A stretch of 64,000 bases of DNA from Ilex aquifolium (lineage: Eukaryota; Streptophyta; Magnoliopsida; Aquifoliales; Aquifoliaceae): the NCBI GenBank assembly GCA_951799425.1, contig OX637393.1, forward strand, positions 11,452,744-11,516,743, given 5' to 3'. Position 1 is the first letter of the stretch; the number at the start of each line of letters is the position of its first letter. Positions 11,229 to 22,869 of the stretch are shown piece after piece. The notes under the pieces were generated by a model. The model was not told the DNA's origin. It saw only the letters and a program-made list of their open reading frames with translations, and ran no database searches. The position numbers and the translations under genes were made by a program.

Positions 11229-12630
11229 TCATTTTAGTTAGGGGTCTCAAACGTGTCGAGTTGAGTCATTTTGTGTGGGATTGATTTCGAGTTTGTGTCA
11301 AAAATCTCAAAACCCGAATCTGATATGTTTAATAATCGTGTCGAGATGTGTAAACACTAACCTGACCTGACTATTAAACCGGTTATCCAAACCTGACATG
11401 TTTGACACGTTTAATAAGCAGGTCGTTTCGGGTTAACACATACAACATGATCTGTTTTAACATGTTTAACACACATAACACAAACTTGTTTAACACACAT
11501 AACTTGTTTCCACACCTGTTCATTACCATTAAACACAACATTCAATCATTCATCCAAAATTTCAAATAATTTTTTCACAAATAACATATCATATCTTATC
11601 AATGAAATTAATTAAAATGCATTCAAGTTTCAACTCAAAAATTAAAATAAGAACTACACTAGTATACTGTTGATGATACCTACACAATACCCAAGGCTGA
11701 GATCGGCAACTCAGGATATATAATTCAGGTAGGGGCTTAGCTCATTCATGTTATTTACAGGCCTCGACTTCAGGCCTCAGATCATTGTATCCCCATGTCA
11801 AGAAAGGCAATGCAACAAACAATTGAATTCCACCGAGTATCCCTCCTTGGGGCGACTGATAAGCAGCATGCGCAAATCTCGTAATCACCCCAACATCTAC
11901 TACAGCTGTTGCGCAATCAAGGCAACCATTACAAGGGAATGGCAGAGATCTTGCCCCTAATCTAGCTAGGCCGAGGAATAGCTATAAATAAGGGGCAGAG
12001 CCCTCGAAAGGAAGACAAGCCATTGTAGCCTTACAAAAGACTCACTGTAAAACTTACACAGTTATTAATATTCAGGAGCAGAGACTTCCTTAAGAGTGGA
12101 TTAGCCGAGATCCCGAACTGGTGAACCACTATAAACTTTGTGTGTAATCATCCACTAGTACCCTAAAAAAAATCCTACTCCTTAGAGCCTTGGAGCTCAG
12201 ACTGAACTTTTTAGTGCACGTTGAATCCATCATTATGCTCTCTCGTGGTATATACATCATCAATTGTCATAATAATGTTAAAAATTATACTGCTAATTAT
12301 CATAGCAGAAACAAGAACTAAGAAGTAATAATGTTAAAACTACATCAGTCATACATAATATAGACAAATCATGTTGTCATAAATGGGTGGTCTACAATAG
12401 GTTAGGTCGGATTTGTGTCGTATCATGTCAACCCATTTAAAATATACGGGTTAATCAAGTCAAAATCGAGTTAACCTAATTTTGACATAAACCCGATATG
12501 ATCTTTTTCGTGTTTAAGCGTGTTGACTTGTTTTAACCCATTGACTCGTTTAATTTTGTGTCTGACCCATTAATTTCGTGTTCGGTTCAGGTCGTGTTAA
12601 TGTGTCGTGTCAAAAATTTGTTCAATCTTC
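11229..12630. mobile_element. Possible decayed inverted-repeat element
   Basis: Left of the solo LTR the DNA is rich in GACACG/GGGTTA words (CAAACGTGTCGAGTTGAGTC at 11248), and right of it the complement has the same vocabulary (TTTGACACGACACATTAACA, near 12600). The two sides read as worn inverted arms of one element later split by the LTR insertion at 11671. No exact termini or duplication could be fixed. Confidence 0.35.
11671..12262 (+). mobile_element. Solo LTR, Ty3-like
   Basis: Termini are TGATGATACC and ATACATCATCA, with perfect inverted TGATGAT..ATCATCA ends. The flanks ACTGT (11666-11670) and ATTGT (12263-12267) form a 5-bp duplication with one mismatch. A TATAAATA box lies at 11983, followed by AGAGCCCTCGAAAGG and a leader containing GAACCACTATAAACTTTGTG, a run also recognisable in the LTR at 5115-5748. 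There is no internal region. Confidence 0.75.
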
Positions 12631-12639
12631 TTTTTTACA

Positions 12640-13504
12640 CAGTTGACCGTAAGTGTGATTTTTTAAGTTTTTTTTTTTAAAAGAAAACTTTCTTTCAAAA
12701 GGAAAAGTTAGTGTTATGGTTATTCTTCAAAAAAATATTTTATAAGTGAAACATTCATTTAAAAACGAATATAGACTTTCAATTATAAAATCTTTATTAG
12801 TTCTTTCCTTTCTGAAAATAAATCTAATTGATAAATATCGCAAATTGATCATAGTTAAATTGTCCTCAAGATTAATACACTATATGTTTTTAAACTCTCA
12901 TCATTTATTGGTTTTAATGTTTGTCAAACAAAAAAAAAATTCAAAATTTTTTATTTAATTTAAAACTTTTAGTTTCATATGAATGATATGCATTTTATTT
13001 TTGTAGAGTTAAATCTATGCTTATATTACTTATGAGAGATAAATAGAAAACATTAAAGGTGTAGTTTTGTTTTTCTGGGTAACCAAACCCAAATTTTTTT
13101 TTTTGGCAAAAAGTACCCTACGAAGCAAAAGGGCCGAACCCCTAATATTGTAGTTATTGATGAAAAAACCAGATAATGAAACTAATTGATTTAAAAAATA
13201 AAAACTCCTAGATTTTAGAGTTTTCTTATATTATAACTATTTCTCTCTAAAACTCCTAAATTTTAGAGTTTTCTCATAGTTGAACTCTTTCTCTCTCATT
13301 GATATACATACATACATACATACGAAGACCAAATGTAAAACTAATGCAAACTCAAAATTTCTTAATTTTAGACATTTTCTCATATAAGAACCATTTCTCT
13401 CAAAAAACCTAATCTGTAATAAAAATTATAAAATGAGTTTTGTTCTTTGTTTCGATCAAATATATTTAAAATGTATAAAAGATTCAAGTGAATTTTTAAC
13501 ATTT
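12640..13504. other. AT-rich spacer
   Basis: No gene seen. The open frames at 12746-12958 and 13433-13666 are low-complexity and lack family motifs. A short (CATA)n run lies near 13305-13324. Two direct copies of CTCCTAAATTTTAGAGTTTTCT-like sequence (about 13206 and 13255) suggest a small local duplication. Confidence 0.35.
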
Positions 13505-13931
13505 ATCTTATGTATCTGTATGGTGTCACTCTTTGTTGTCACACTATTTTTGTATCTGTATAAATGCAATACCAATTTTCTGATTGTGGGGTTATGGGTG
13601 GATTCACTATTTATTGTCACACTATTTAAAAGTTGTATGAAATTAGTGCCGATTTTTAGATTATAGAGTTATGTATGAATTCAATTTTTGTTGTCACACT
13701 AATAACTGTATGTATTCCGTACTAATTTTCTGATTAAGGGTTATGTGCGGATTCACTCTTTATTATCACACTATGTAGGAGTTGTAAGAAGTCAGTACCA
13801 AATTTCTAATTATGTAGTTATGTGTGGATTCACTCTTTGTTGTCACATTATTTAGATGTTGTATGAAGTCAATAACAATTTTCAGATTAACGAGTTATGT
13901 GTGGATTCACTCTTTTTTTCACGCTATTTTA

Positions 13932-14904
13932 GGTGGTGTTTGATAAAACATCAAGCTGAACACTGAAAACTGAATTCTGAATTTTAAGTGTTGAATGTTA
14001 AACTTTTTAATTTGTAGACTGTTGATATCAACTGAAATTTAAGTATTGAATTTAATCAAATTGTTTGACAAATGTAAGGAGCTGAAATTTAAAAATTATT
14101 ATTATTCTACTTTTGCCCTTCTCTTTAACCATCTCTCCGCAAACTGCCTTATTCCTATCACCACCATCACAATGGTGGTGGTAGTGGTGGCGGCAACGAT
14201 GGTGGTGGTGATGGTGGCAATGGCAGTGGTGGCACAATGGTGGTGGTTATAGCGGCGATAGTGGTGGTGGTGGTGGCGGTGGCACAATGGTGGCGGTAGC
14301 GGTGATATAATGATAGTGGTGGTGATGGCAACACAATAGTTGTGACAGTGATTGTGGTGATAGTGATGGCGGAAATGGTGGTAGTAGTGATGGTGGTGGT
14401 GGCGACAATGGTAGTGGTGATAGTGAGAGCAACGGTGGTGGTGGCGATGTTGTTGGTGGTGGTGACAATAGTAGTGGTAGTGGTAGTGGCAGTGACACAA
14501 TGGTGGTGGTGGCGGTGACATAATGGTAGTGGTGGTGGCGGTGACACAATGCTGGTGGAGGTGGTGACAACAATGGTGGTGGTAGTGGTGGTGGCGACAA
14601 TGGTGGTGGTTATGGTGGCGGTGACGCAACGATAGTGGTAGTGGCAGCGATGGGGGTGATGGTAGTGGTGGCGGTGACGGTGGTGATGATGATTGTGGCG
14701 GTGGTACAATGGTGGTGGTGGTGATGACACAATGGTGGTGAGAGTCTATTTGTCAATTACGAGAAATTGATAAAATCATTACTGATTAACATTTTCAGCA
14801 TTAATTGATAAGTATGTGGCCTACTAATTAAAATTTTAGCATATTTTTAAGAAGTGCTTAAAATATTCAATTTTAAACCTTAAATGATGTTATCAAATAG
14901 CCCC
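13932..14904. mobile_element. Harbinger/Tourist-like MITE
   Basis: The left end is GGTGGTGTTTGATAAAACATC and the complement of the right end is GGGGCTATTTGATAACATC. TTA flanks both sides (13929-13931 and 14905-14907), the 3-bp duplication of PIF/Harbinger elements. The inner flanks (TGAATTTTAAGTGTTGAAT and ATTCAATTTTAAACC) also pair. The centre is taken over by a 580-bp GGT-type repeat, which is unusual for a MITE. Confidence 0.65.
14166..14745. repeat. Expanded GGT/GGC/GAT trinucleotide tract
   Basis: About 580 bp of imperfect (GGT)n with GGC, AGT, GAT and ACA variants on the + strand and almost no C. On the minus strand all frames read as His/Pro/Thr-rich open frames up to 187 codons. These are products of the repeat: none has a sensible start, and the three frames are equally open. 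Confidence 0.85.
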
Positions 14905-15879
14905 TTAGTCAATGTATGAATTCAGTAGCAATTTTTTGATTATGTGGTTATGTGTGAATTCACTCTTTGTTGTCACACTATTTAAAAACTGAATCAAATC
15001 AGTACTAAATCTATATCTATACTACTAATAAAAGGAAGCTAAATGTAAAACTTTTGAATACCTAATTTACCCATAAACAATTCTTTAAAGTCATGTATGT
15101 CCTCCTATCATTATTGTAAAGCCCTGTACTCTGTCCCTCTCCCTTCTCCACCGAATAAATGCAAATTCCAATTCCAAACCGATGTAACCCCTCCCCCCAA
15201 GCCCTTACTCCCATCGTGGCTGCTCAAATTCCACCGCCCCCTTCCATCCCCGCCGGTCTAGATATAAGCCGACTCCTCAGGTTTCAATCGTTGTTTTTGT
15301 CGTCTGGGGCATCCATGCCGGTGGCTTCGTAGTGGCGTTGGCGTTGGCTTCGTTCAGTGGAAGTTGAAAGCTCAGTCCTTCTACAGTAACTGATACATAA
15401 CGTCTCAGTCATCAGTTACCAATTTCAATAATTGCTGCCCTCACTCCTTCTGCCTCTACGTATTCTGAGTCTTAGTGTATCAATCAATGCCTATATCAGT
15501 AATCAATTTGGGTTGTAGCAATTCCTTTACAACCAATTGCAATTTGATTTACTCTCTCCATTGGAAACACACATTCCGCCTGCCCTTCTATTTTGGACCC
15601 AGCCCTAGATTTCTTGATATTGGTATTTCGCATGTATATGCTGCTTGTTCTTACCTTCTGGGTTGATTCTCTTCGTACGTATCAAAGCTTGGAAGTTTGA
15701 GCTTCTTGAGGTTTAGCAGATTCTTAGTTCTGGAGATCACTCAGGTTGGTCTCTCTCCTTCTCTGATCTTTTATTGTTTTATGTAAGTTTTATGGTATTT
15801 GGGTTGTTGGTGTTTCACCTCCTTGTTCTTCATTCTGTTGTTGAATTGGTTTGTGTTTTAAACTCGATGCATTGTTCTC

Positions 15880-16525
15880 GATGTTTTCATTGTCACTGTA
15901 CTGTATGACTATTTCATTGTCACTATTGAACCATGGTATGATGCCTGCAACCAATGTCAGAGTAGAGTTTTCAATATTGGACAAGGAGCAGAATGCAAGA
16001 AGTGCAAGAAAAGCAATGTCGAACACACTCCGAGGTAAATAATTAAAATTATTCCCTATTGGTCATTACAATGTACAATTTCATTATGGAATACCTACTT
16101 TCAATCATGTAAATTATAACTTATTTGGACAATCCACATATCACAGATATATAGTAAAGCTCATTGTGTCGGATGGAGACCAAAGCGCTCGGATAACTTT
16201 GTTTGATGCAGCAGAAACTTTGGTAGGATGTACAATTTCGGAGTTTATTGAATCAAAAACACAGGTACAAAATATTTTTAAAAAACAAATCGATACAAAA
16301 AATGACAACTACTAACTAAAATTACATATACAACAGAACAACATGCACTGCAGGTTCTACAGAAAACTAATTTTGTGCAGTGGAAGATACTACAAATTTT
16401 TAATAAGGATGCTCAAAATTAGCGATGATGATCGATCATCAGGACGCTTTGTGGTGCAAGAAGTGGAGAAAACAGAAGATCCAGAAACAAGTAAAAAACA
16501 AACAAGGAAAAAAGCAAAAAAATAG
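15880..16525 (+). pseudogene. RPA1-like C-terminal OB/zinc-ribbon segment
   Basis: Three exons read through in one frame: one ending at 16034 (start unclear, about 15880), then 16147-16264, then 16337-16525 with a stop. The first encodes a zinc ribbon CNQC-x12-CKKC, and the second VKLIVSDGDQSARITLFDAA, as in the C-terminal DNA-binding OB fold of replication protein A 70-kDa subunits. Introns are GT..AG (donor GAGGTAA, acceptors ATCACAG and CAACAG). The tail is Lys-rich (KKQTRKKAKK). Plant Helitrons often carry RPA-like genes of this kind, so it may be the element's own relic rather than a host capture. The N-terminal OB folds are absent. Confidence 0.7.
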
Positions 16526-16567
16526 AAAGACTATTGCACTTGAGAATGGGAAGCTGGAAAAAGATGA

Positions 16568-16970
16568 CCACAACAGAAAAACAGGATTTATCTTTCTCCC
16601 TTTGATTTAAATGCATTTTTAAAAACATTGTGTTTTCTTGGTGAACAACAAATAATGGTTTTGATAACACTTTATTTTCTGTTGGTTTTTAGATGAACAT
16701 TAGACTCTATAGATAAGGGTTTTGAAAACAATTTCTATTATGTTGGTTTCTTTGATTTAAATGCATTAAACTTATCATGTTGTGGCCACAACAGAAAAAC
16801 AGGATTTATCTTTCTCCCTTTGATTTAAGTGCATTTTTAAAAACATTGTGTTTTCTTGGTGAACAACAGATAATGGTTTTGATGACACTTTATATTCTGT
16901 TGGTTTTTAGATGAACATTAGACTCTATAGATAAGGGTTTTGAAAACACTTTATATTATGTTGGTTTTTT
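16568..16970. repeat. 218-bp tandem duplication in Helitron
   Basis: Two copies start with CCACAACAGAAAAACAGG (16568 and 16786). The second is shortened by about 30 bp at its end. They differ at only a few positions (for example TTTGATTTAAATG versus TTTGATTTAAGTG), so the duplication is young relative to most features here. It lies directly 3' of the RPA-like stop codon. Confidence 0.85.
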
Positions 16971-17279
16971 TACTGTATAATGATGGTTTCCCATTTCCTT
17001 CTCATAATGATTCCATGTTTTGGTAGCTATTAGTAGTTTATAGGGAAAAGATTTTATCCCCGTGTATTTGAGGTGCTTTGTCGAGTCCAAGACCTTGCAT
17101 GACGAAGGAACTGTGGAGTTGTGGTATCTTGTGCTACAGGTCCTGAATTTAAGCTAACAAGCATTGTGGAATGCTTGCACTTTAATATTTAAGCTGTACA
17201 CATTAGTCTCTAAAGTATGAAGGATGCTCTTAATTAGTAACTTATTCATGGGGATTAAGTTCTTGCAGAGGCAATTTAG

Positions 17280-17850
17280 CCAAAGAATTGGACCTGTAAG
17301 AGCCCAGGCGGTCGTTAATTTTGAGTTTGTGAGGTTATCTGAGCATTTGATTATTTTGAGATCCTACGTCGTCGATCTCTGCATCGAAGAACCCTAACTT
17401 CAACAACTGAGAGAAGTTCTCGAAGAATTGCACCAAGCATAATCAAATCCTCCACAGACGTCGACGACAATCTAGAAACACACCTGCAACGCAGCGCTCA
17501 ATGGCACATATGCGTTCTAAGGTTAGTTTGGCCTTTTTCGTCTGGTTGTTGTTGTTGCTGCTGCTATAGTATGTAGCTGCATATTTTGAAGATGGTTTTT
17601 ATATCATTTAGGTTTATTGAAAGTGTGGTTTTCAGTTCTTCTTTGCTATGTGGTAATGCAGTGTGGTATCGGCTGAGCTCTGGTAGAAATCCTAATGCTC
17701 TGACCAGTGTTTATTGCTTGCTCTGGTTCATTGATTTGAGACAACAACATAGAGGAGGAGCTGATGGAAGTTTGAAATTGGACTTCAGGATTGTAAGGAA
17801 CAATGTAATGTGTGGGATACCAAGCATGAGAAAGCAGATTCGAGTCTAAG
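17280..17850 (+). other. Transcript-like DNA inside Helitron, unrecognised
   Basis: After an acceptor-like TTCTTGCAG (17262-17270) there is leader-like sequence with in-phase ATGGCACATATGCGTTCTAAG ending at a GT donor (17521). Its reading phase fits the first recognisable ECT-like exon at 18469, so it could be the first exon of that captured transcript. The open frame at 17586-17849 has no family motif. I do not assign a function. Confidence 0.35.
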
Positions 17851-18468
17851 TCTATGTGCAAAAATATGCCAAAGATTTCCATTTGGAAATGCTTAATTTA
17901 TGGTCATCATCTTTATATTGAGTTGAATAATTTAGCTGTTCTTTTTAACTTAAAAGTCATTATTCAATTATTCTCTTATTGAAAATCATTGAATCAAACT
18001 CTTAAGTAATAGTTTAAATGGAACACTGTCTAAATCTATGCACTTGTTCTTAGAAATTGTCAGGTGCTATGCTTGATCACTTTACCTGAAATACATGAAT
18101 TGGGATTGCTGTAATATGCTTAATTTGGTCAATCATTAGTGCTTCAGTTGTTGTGCTGCTTCTCCACTTTTTGATTTTGTCTCTATTTTGCAAATAGAAT
18201 GCTCTTTAATAACGTTAATGAATCTTATTTAAGGGTAATAATTACCATTGCACATAGTGAATAACTTGTTCTTCAATATCCTGCTTATGGCTAGACAACC
18301 TTCGGTTTCCCTGATTTATTTCTTATTTCTTAGTGAAGCTATGGACTATGTGAAAGGATGTTTTCTCATTTAGTGATAAAAAAATACTTTATTCGCTTAA
18401 CGTTTATAACTAATTTATTAACAGTGATTTTGTAAAGTCTAATAGTATTTACATTGCGGATTTTGCAG

Positions 18469-19125
18469 GCAGATTTTATGGATCCGACCATGTGCTATGT
18501 TGCCAACAGTTATCCTTCTACTGCCTATTATTATGGTGGTAAGCCAATCTCTTTCCGAATTTTAAATTTGATATGTTTTGGGACTTTGCCCACATGAAAA
18601 AAGTACATTCAAAATTGAATGGAGCTGTTTCAACTCAGAGGATCTAAATTTTCAGTGGACAGGTGCAATCCTGTTTGCTTCTTGGTCATTATTGTGACGT
18701 TTTTGCCTTTGTTTTCCCCCCTTAGGCTATGATGGGACTTGTGATAAGTGGGACGACTACTCAAGATTTCTGAGTCCGAATGGAGTGTAGATGACTCCTG
18801 TAAGTTTTCGTAACTACTCATATATGTTTCTGCACAGTATGATGCCTAATTTTTGCCTGCTGGAACCATGATTCGCTTGTATGTTGTGATGTATTCCTTG
18901 TGTCTTGTGAAGCCTTGTCCTTGAGCAATTTGTTGACGTTCTAAATTTTTTATTTTTTTCTTTCTTTGCCTGAATGCAGGGAGCTTATGGGGACAATGGG
19001 TCGCTTATGTATCACCACGGCTATGGTTATGCACCCTATGGCCCATATTCACCAGCTGGTTCCCCTGTTCCGACTGTGGCACATGATGGCCAGCTTTATG
19101 GAGGTCAGCACTACCAGTATCCAAT
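18469..19125 (+). pseudogene. ECT2: ECT2-like YTH m6A-reader fragment (N-terminal)
   Basis: Three exons (18469-18538, 18726-18799, 18980-about 19125) with GT..AG introns encode parts of the tyrosine/glycine-rich N-terminal region of plant ECT proteins, cytosolic readers of m6A in mRNA. Telling segments are DPTMCYVANSYPSTAYYYGG, YDGTCDKWDDYSRF and YGDNGSLMYHHGYGYAPYGP, in the right order and phase, compared with my recollection of Arabidopsis ECT2. The second exon has TAG where ECT2 has Glu before MT. After QHYQYP the reading leaves the gene. The RNA-binding YTH domain itself is absent. This is a captured fragment in a Helitron. Confidence 0.85.
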
Positions 19126-20144
19126 TACTAAAAACAAATTCCAATTTGGCAGATTTTAGGATACATTTTTGGAGTTGCGCTGGATTTGTTTCTTGTTTAT
19201 AATCTATTTTGAAAGAAGTGTGAATTATTTTTTTTGTATTTTGTTGTTTCTCTGCTTTCAATCATGGCGAATTTCTATTCATTCAATTAGCCTTTCATGA
19301 CTAAACGAAACGAATCTAAGATTTCTTTTCATGACCACATGGGATTAGAATAATGAGTGAATTTTGTCAATCATGGCTCCCAGGTTTAAATGTCATCATT
19401 GTTTATGCACCTATTTGGTTTGATGGCTGGATGGAGGAAAATAGAGTAAAGCATTTAGGTGTTTGTGATTGCCACTCCCAAAAAAAAAAAAAATCTACAA
19501 GGACAAAATTATACCATCTCTATTCCCAACTCAGCTCTCTCTCTCTTGCTCTTCTGTTTTTGTATGCCACAGTTATTTTGTTCAGCCATTTGGTTTAGTT
19601 TTCCTGAGAGAACAGGTTTGATCTTTTGTCTCCAAACATAGTATCATTTTGTTAGAGTTTGTAAGAGAAGAGAAATAAGATTTAAGTAATATAATTTATA
19701 ACTAAGGCGTGGTATTTATAAAAATCAAGCCATCATTTTTTTCTTCTTCTAAACAAAGAGAAAGATGAGTAAGAAAATTGCAGAGGCTGCTTTGCTAAGA
19801 TAACAAAACAGCCACCATGTCTTTTTCCACCTACAATAATTAGTAGACAATATTTCATCCTTAAAATGATCCACGTGCAACGCACGTGGGCATCGACTAG
19901 TAAATATAAAAGTCCAAGTAATAAAATGAATTCACCATACAAATTAAAACCAAAAAGCTAAAATTAGGAAATAATAAGCTTGGTTGAAGCCTTCTTGAAA
20001 GAGAATTTCGAAAATGTCTACAAAATCTCTGCCAATATTACGAAATCTAATCCAATCTCTCACCTGCCTTTTCGAAGATTACCATATTGTAGAAAATCTT
20101 GGAGAATAAGTAGCCTTCATGTTTGAAATTTATTTATCTTAATA

Positions 20145-21059
20145 GGGTAGAGCTATTCTCACCCCACAAATTTTCATTTCCACTCCATTTAATTTTTCAT
20201 TATCAAACTATTAAGTCCACCGCTTCTATACCCACCCATTAGTAACTAAGCCCACCCCATATTACATACACCCGCTTCAATAAGTAAACTCACTTTATAT
20301 TTTCTCATAATTAGGGTTATATTCTCTATCTCATCTCATGCACTCACAAAAATATTTTTTCAATATGAATTTTTTCAGTGAGATACATGTTAGTACTACT
20401 TCTAAATTTAATTTTATGTTTGTTATATAAATTTTCATTATTTTCGGTATGTTTTAATATCTCTACCAAGTTTAATAATTTTTTATTTAAAATTTATATG
20501 TGTGTATATATATGTATGGTCTCATATTATTTGCTATTTTTTTATCTTGTTTTGGCTTTGTATTTATGTTTTTTATTTTTTTTTGTTCAATTTTGTGTCG
20601 GTACTTTGATGCTAATTTTTTTTTTCATACTCAGTTTTGCGTCTTGTAGTTTTGCTTGTTCCTTTAGTCTTTGCTTGGTTTTTTTTTTTCCTTCTTATTT
20701 CGGTTTGCTTATTTCTTTCTGTTTTTCCTTGTTTTGTTCTTTACTTTTTCTCTTGTCTCAGCATGCATGTTTTTTTTTACTTGTTTCCTTTTTAGTTATT
20801 TTCTTTTCTTGTTCCATAAATATATTTATGCATTCAAATTAATTGTCTTCTTTCATTATTTTTTTTTTCTTACAATGACTTCTTTCATTAAAGGGGTGTA
20901 TCTAGAATGAGTGAGGTTAACTATTAATGGGGTGTATGAAGCATGGAGTGAGCTTAGTTACTAATGAGGTGGATATAAAAGGGGTGGACTTAGTAGTTTG
21001 ATAATGAAAAATTAAATGAGATGGGAATGGAGATTTGTGGGATGGGAATAGCCCCACCC
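20145..21059. mobile_element. Mutator-like element, ~185-bp TIRs, perfect TSD
   Basis: ATCTTAATA occurs exactly at 20136-20144 and 21060-21068, a 9-bp duplication. The left arm (GGGTAGAGCTATTCTCACCCC..) pairs with the complement of the right arm (GGGTGGGGCTATTCCCATCCC..) over about 185 bp, including AATTTTTCATTATCAAACTA in both. The 500-bp centre is strongly T-rich on the + strand and gives a low-complexity Phe/Leu open frame (20378-20842) that I do not consider real. Non-autonomous. Confidence 0.9.
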
Positions 21060-21068
21060 ATCTTAATA

Positions 21069-22232
21069 AAATAGATACTACAAAAAAGAAAAATACAATC
21101 TTTTAGGCATTAATCAATGTAAGGGCAAGTAAGTAATAAAAAAAATTAAAATTGCAATCTGTACTTAATAACTGAAATTTTAGCGTCAATGGACTTAATA
21201 ATTGAAAAGTATGAGTCAATGGACTCCAAGTAATTAAATAAGTTGTCTAAAGTGTCCAATTGACAATTTTTCGTTTTTTTAGTGATAATTGGGGCTAGTC
21301 CCCTTTAGGGAACTTATAATAAGGTAAATTCATCACTTAAACATATTTGGTTTTAAGTCTTCTTATTATTTATTTAGTAAGTAGTTAAGTCCAAAAAATT
21401 TTTTTATACAAAAATGCCCTTATTATTTTATTTAAAGAAGATTTCAACGTGAAAACAGTTTCCAAACTGGGAAGCCAGTTACCAACATATCACGCTCAAT
21501 GAAGATATGTTATATTTTTTTCCGTAAAATTTAAAATTCAAAATGAGGAGTAGATATTATCCATCTTCTTCTTATGCCAATACTATAGATTCAAATATTC
21601 AGTGTTGCTGTATTCGTTGATCATCCATGAAATTCGAACAAAAGACAGAGCTTCCGATGGCCCACCTTCCTCCGGTGCTCCTAGAAACAAGACTGTCAGC
21701 TTCTGGCAGTCCTATTCCACCAATAAACTCCTCTGGTGGCCCACCTTCCAGTGGTGATGAATCCTCAAAAATACATTATCAGAATTTCCTAGATCTCTCT
21801 TTCTCTCTCTCTCTTGTTGATTTGGGTTGTCGGAGGTCGTTATTGGTGAACTAGGGTTGCCGGAGATTGAGCCGTAAGTGGGAGTTTAGCTATGGCATCT
21901 CCGTCTTCTTCTCCACTGCTACTACAACTTCCGATTGATCGGCGAAGAACAAAGCTAACCTTCCATGAACCGGCCTTATTGAAGCCAATCTATATTCCAT
22001 GTGGTTTAGTGATTCCCAACGGTCAATGGAGAGCATGGTGATTCCCAACGGTTAATGGTCAATGGTGAGAATTGAAGAAGTTGAAAACGAAGACATCACA
22101 TCAGTAACTATTTCCCTTCTTCTTCTTGTTCGACACCATATTCATGTGGTTTCTAAAGAAGAAAGCAATGAAAAGGGAAGAGTTATTTTGTCTTTCCCAT
22201 TTTTACATTAAAAATTCTTGATGTGTTACTGG
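21069..22232. other. Spacer with leader-like DNA
   Basis: No gene is recognised. From about 21600 to 22150 base composition rises and a CT-rich stretch (TCTCTCTTTCTCTCTCTCTC) with several GGCCCACCTTCC words resembles a 5' leader, perhaps of a captured gene. The open frame at 21627-21854 has no motif. Confidence 0.3.
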
Positions 22233-22869
22233 CACTACAAGAAAGATGGAAAAATCCGGCATTTAATTTCCGACGTTTAACTTAAACGTCACTAAAACTA
22301 GCATTTCTTTCTACATCCCAGTAATTATTAATAAAAAAATAATAAATATATATATATTTTTTTTGCTTAATTTTCCGGCATTTAAGTCAAACGCCACAAA
22401 TTATTAATAAAAATAATAAATTTTTTTTTTTTCGCTTAATTTCCGGCATTTAAGTTAAACGTCACAAATTCTTAATTAAAATAATAAAAAGTTTTTTTTT
22501 CTCCCCCAACATAAACCTAATTTTTCCCCAATTCATTCTGTCGACTTTTCTCTCTCTCTCCGACGAACTCTTCCTCCTCTCTGAGTGTTCGAGACTACCT
22601 CAGGCGACAGGCAATTCCGACTACCTCAGGCAGCTCCAAAGTCTCCGGCGACTTCAATTGTGTCTCAAACAGGTCTCTCAATCCAAATTCAGCCTCCCTT
22701 GCTTTCCCGGCAGTCTGCACGATTATCCAACTGAGTATGTTTCAATTGTGTGAAACTGAATTTAAATACGCATGTTTAAATTACTGGTTTGATTACATAT
22801 TTTCTACTTTCTCATCTCTGTCCCTGCCTCCCCCTATCTCCTTCAAGAAAATCTCACTCACACACCTCC

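Larger units (their letters stand above)
13505..15015. repeat. ~75-bp tandem repeat array, split by a MITE
   Basis: A unit containing TCACTCTTTGTTGTCACAC, then TGTATGAA..TCAGTACCAA, then ATTATG..GTTATGTGTG recurs at about 13529, 13603, 13680, 13752, 13829, 13903 and 14960, a spacing of 73-77 bp. The last copy is separated from the others by the element at 13932-14904. The array ends where the Helitron begins at 15016, so the Helitron also landed in it. Confidence 0.75.
15016..19900 (+). mobile_element. Helitron with captured gene pieces
   Basis: The left end is TCTATACTACTAATAAAAGG at 15016, preceded by A. The right end has a perfect palindrome CCACGTGCAACGCACGTGG (19871-19889; stem CCACGTGC/GCACGTGG) followed by GCATCGACTAG, and the next base is T. 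A 5' TC, a 3' hairpin ~11 bp before CTAG, and insertion between A and T with no target duplication are the Helitron hallmarks. I see no Rep/helicase ORF, so it is non-autonomous. It carries an RPA-like gene segment and an ECT-like fragment, both in the element's + orientation, plus unrecognised transcript-like DNA. Confidence 0.85.

Noticed and set aside
14102-14730. Three overlapping His/Pro/Thr-rich minus-strand ORFs up to 187 codons
   Set aside because: They are translations of the GGT-type repeat; all three frames are open at once and none has a domain or proper start context.
20378-20910. 154-codon hydrophobic ORF that looks like a membrane protein
   Set aside because: It lies in the T-biased centre of a Mutator-like element; Phe/Leu/Ser content follows from composition and there is no family motif.
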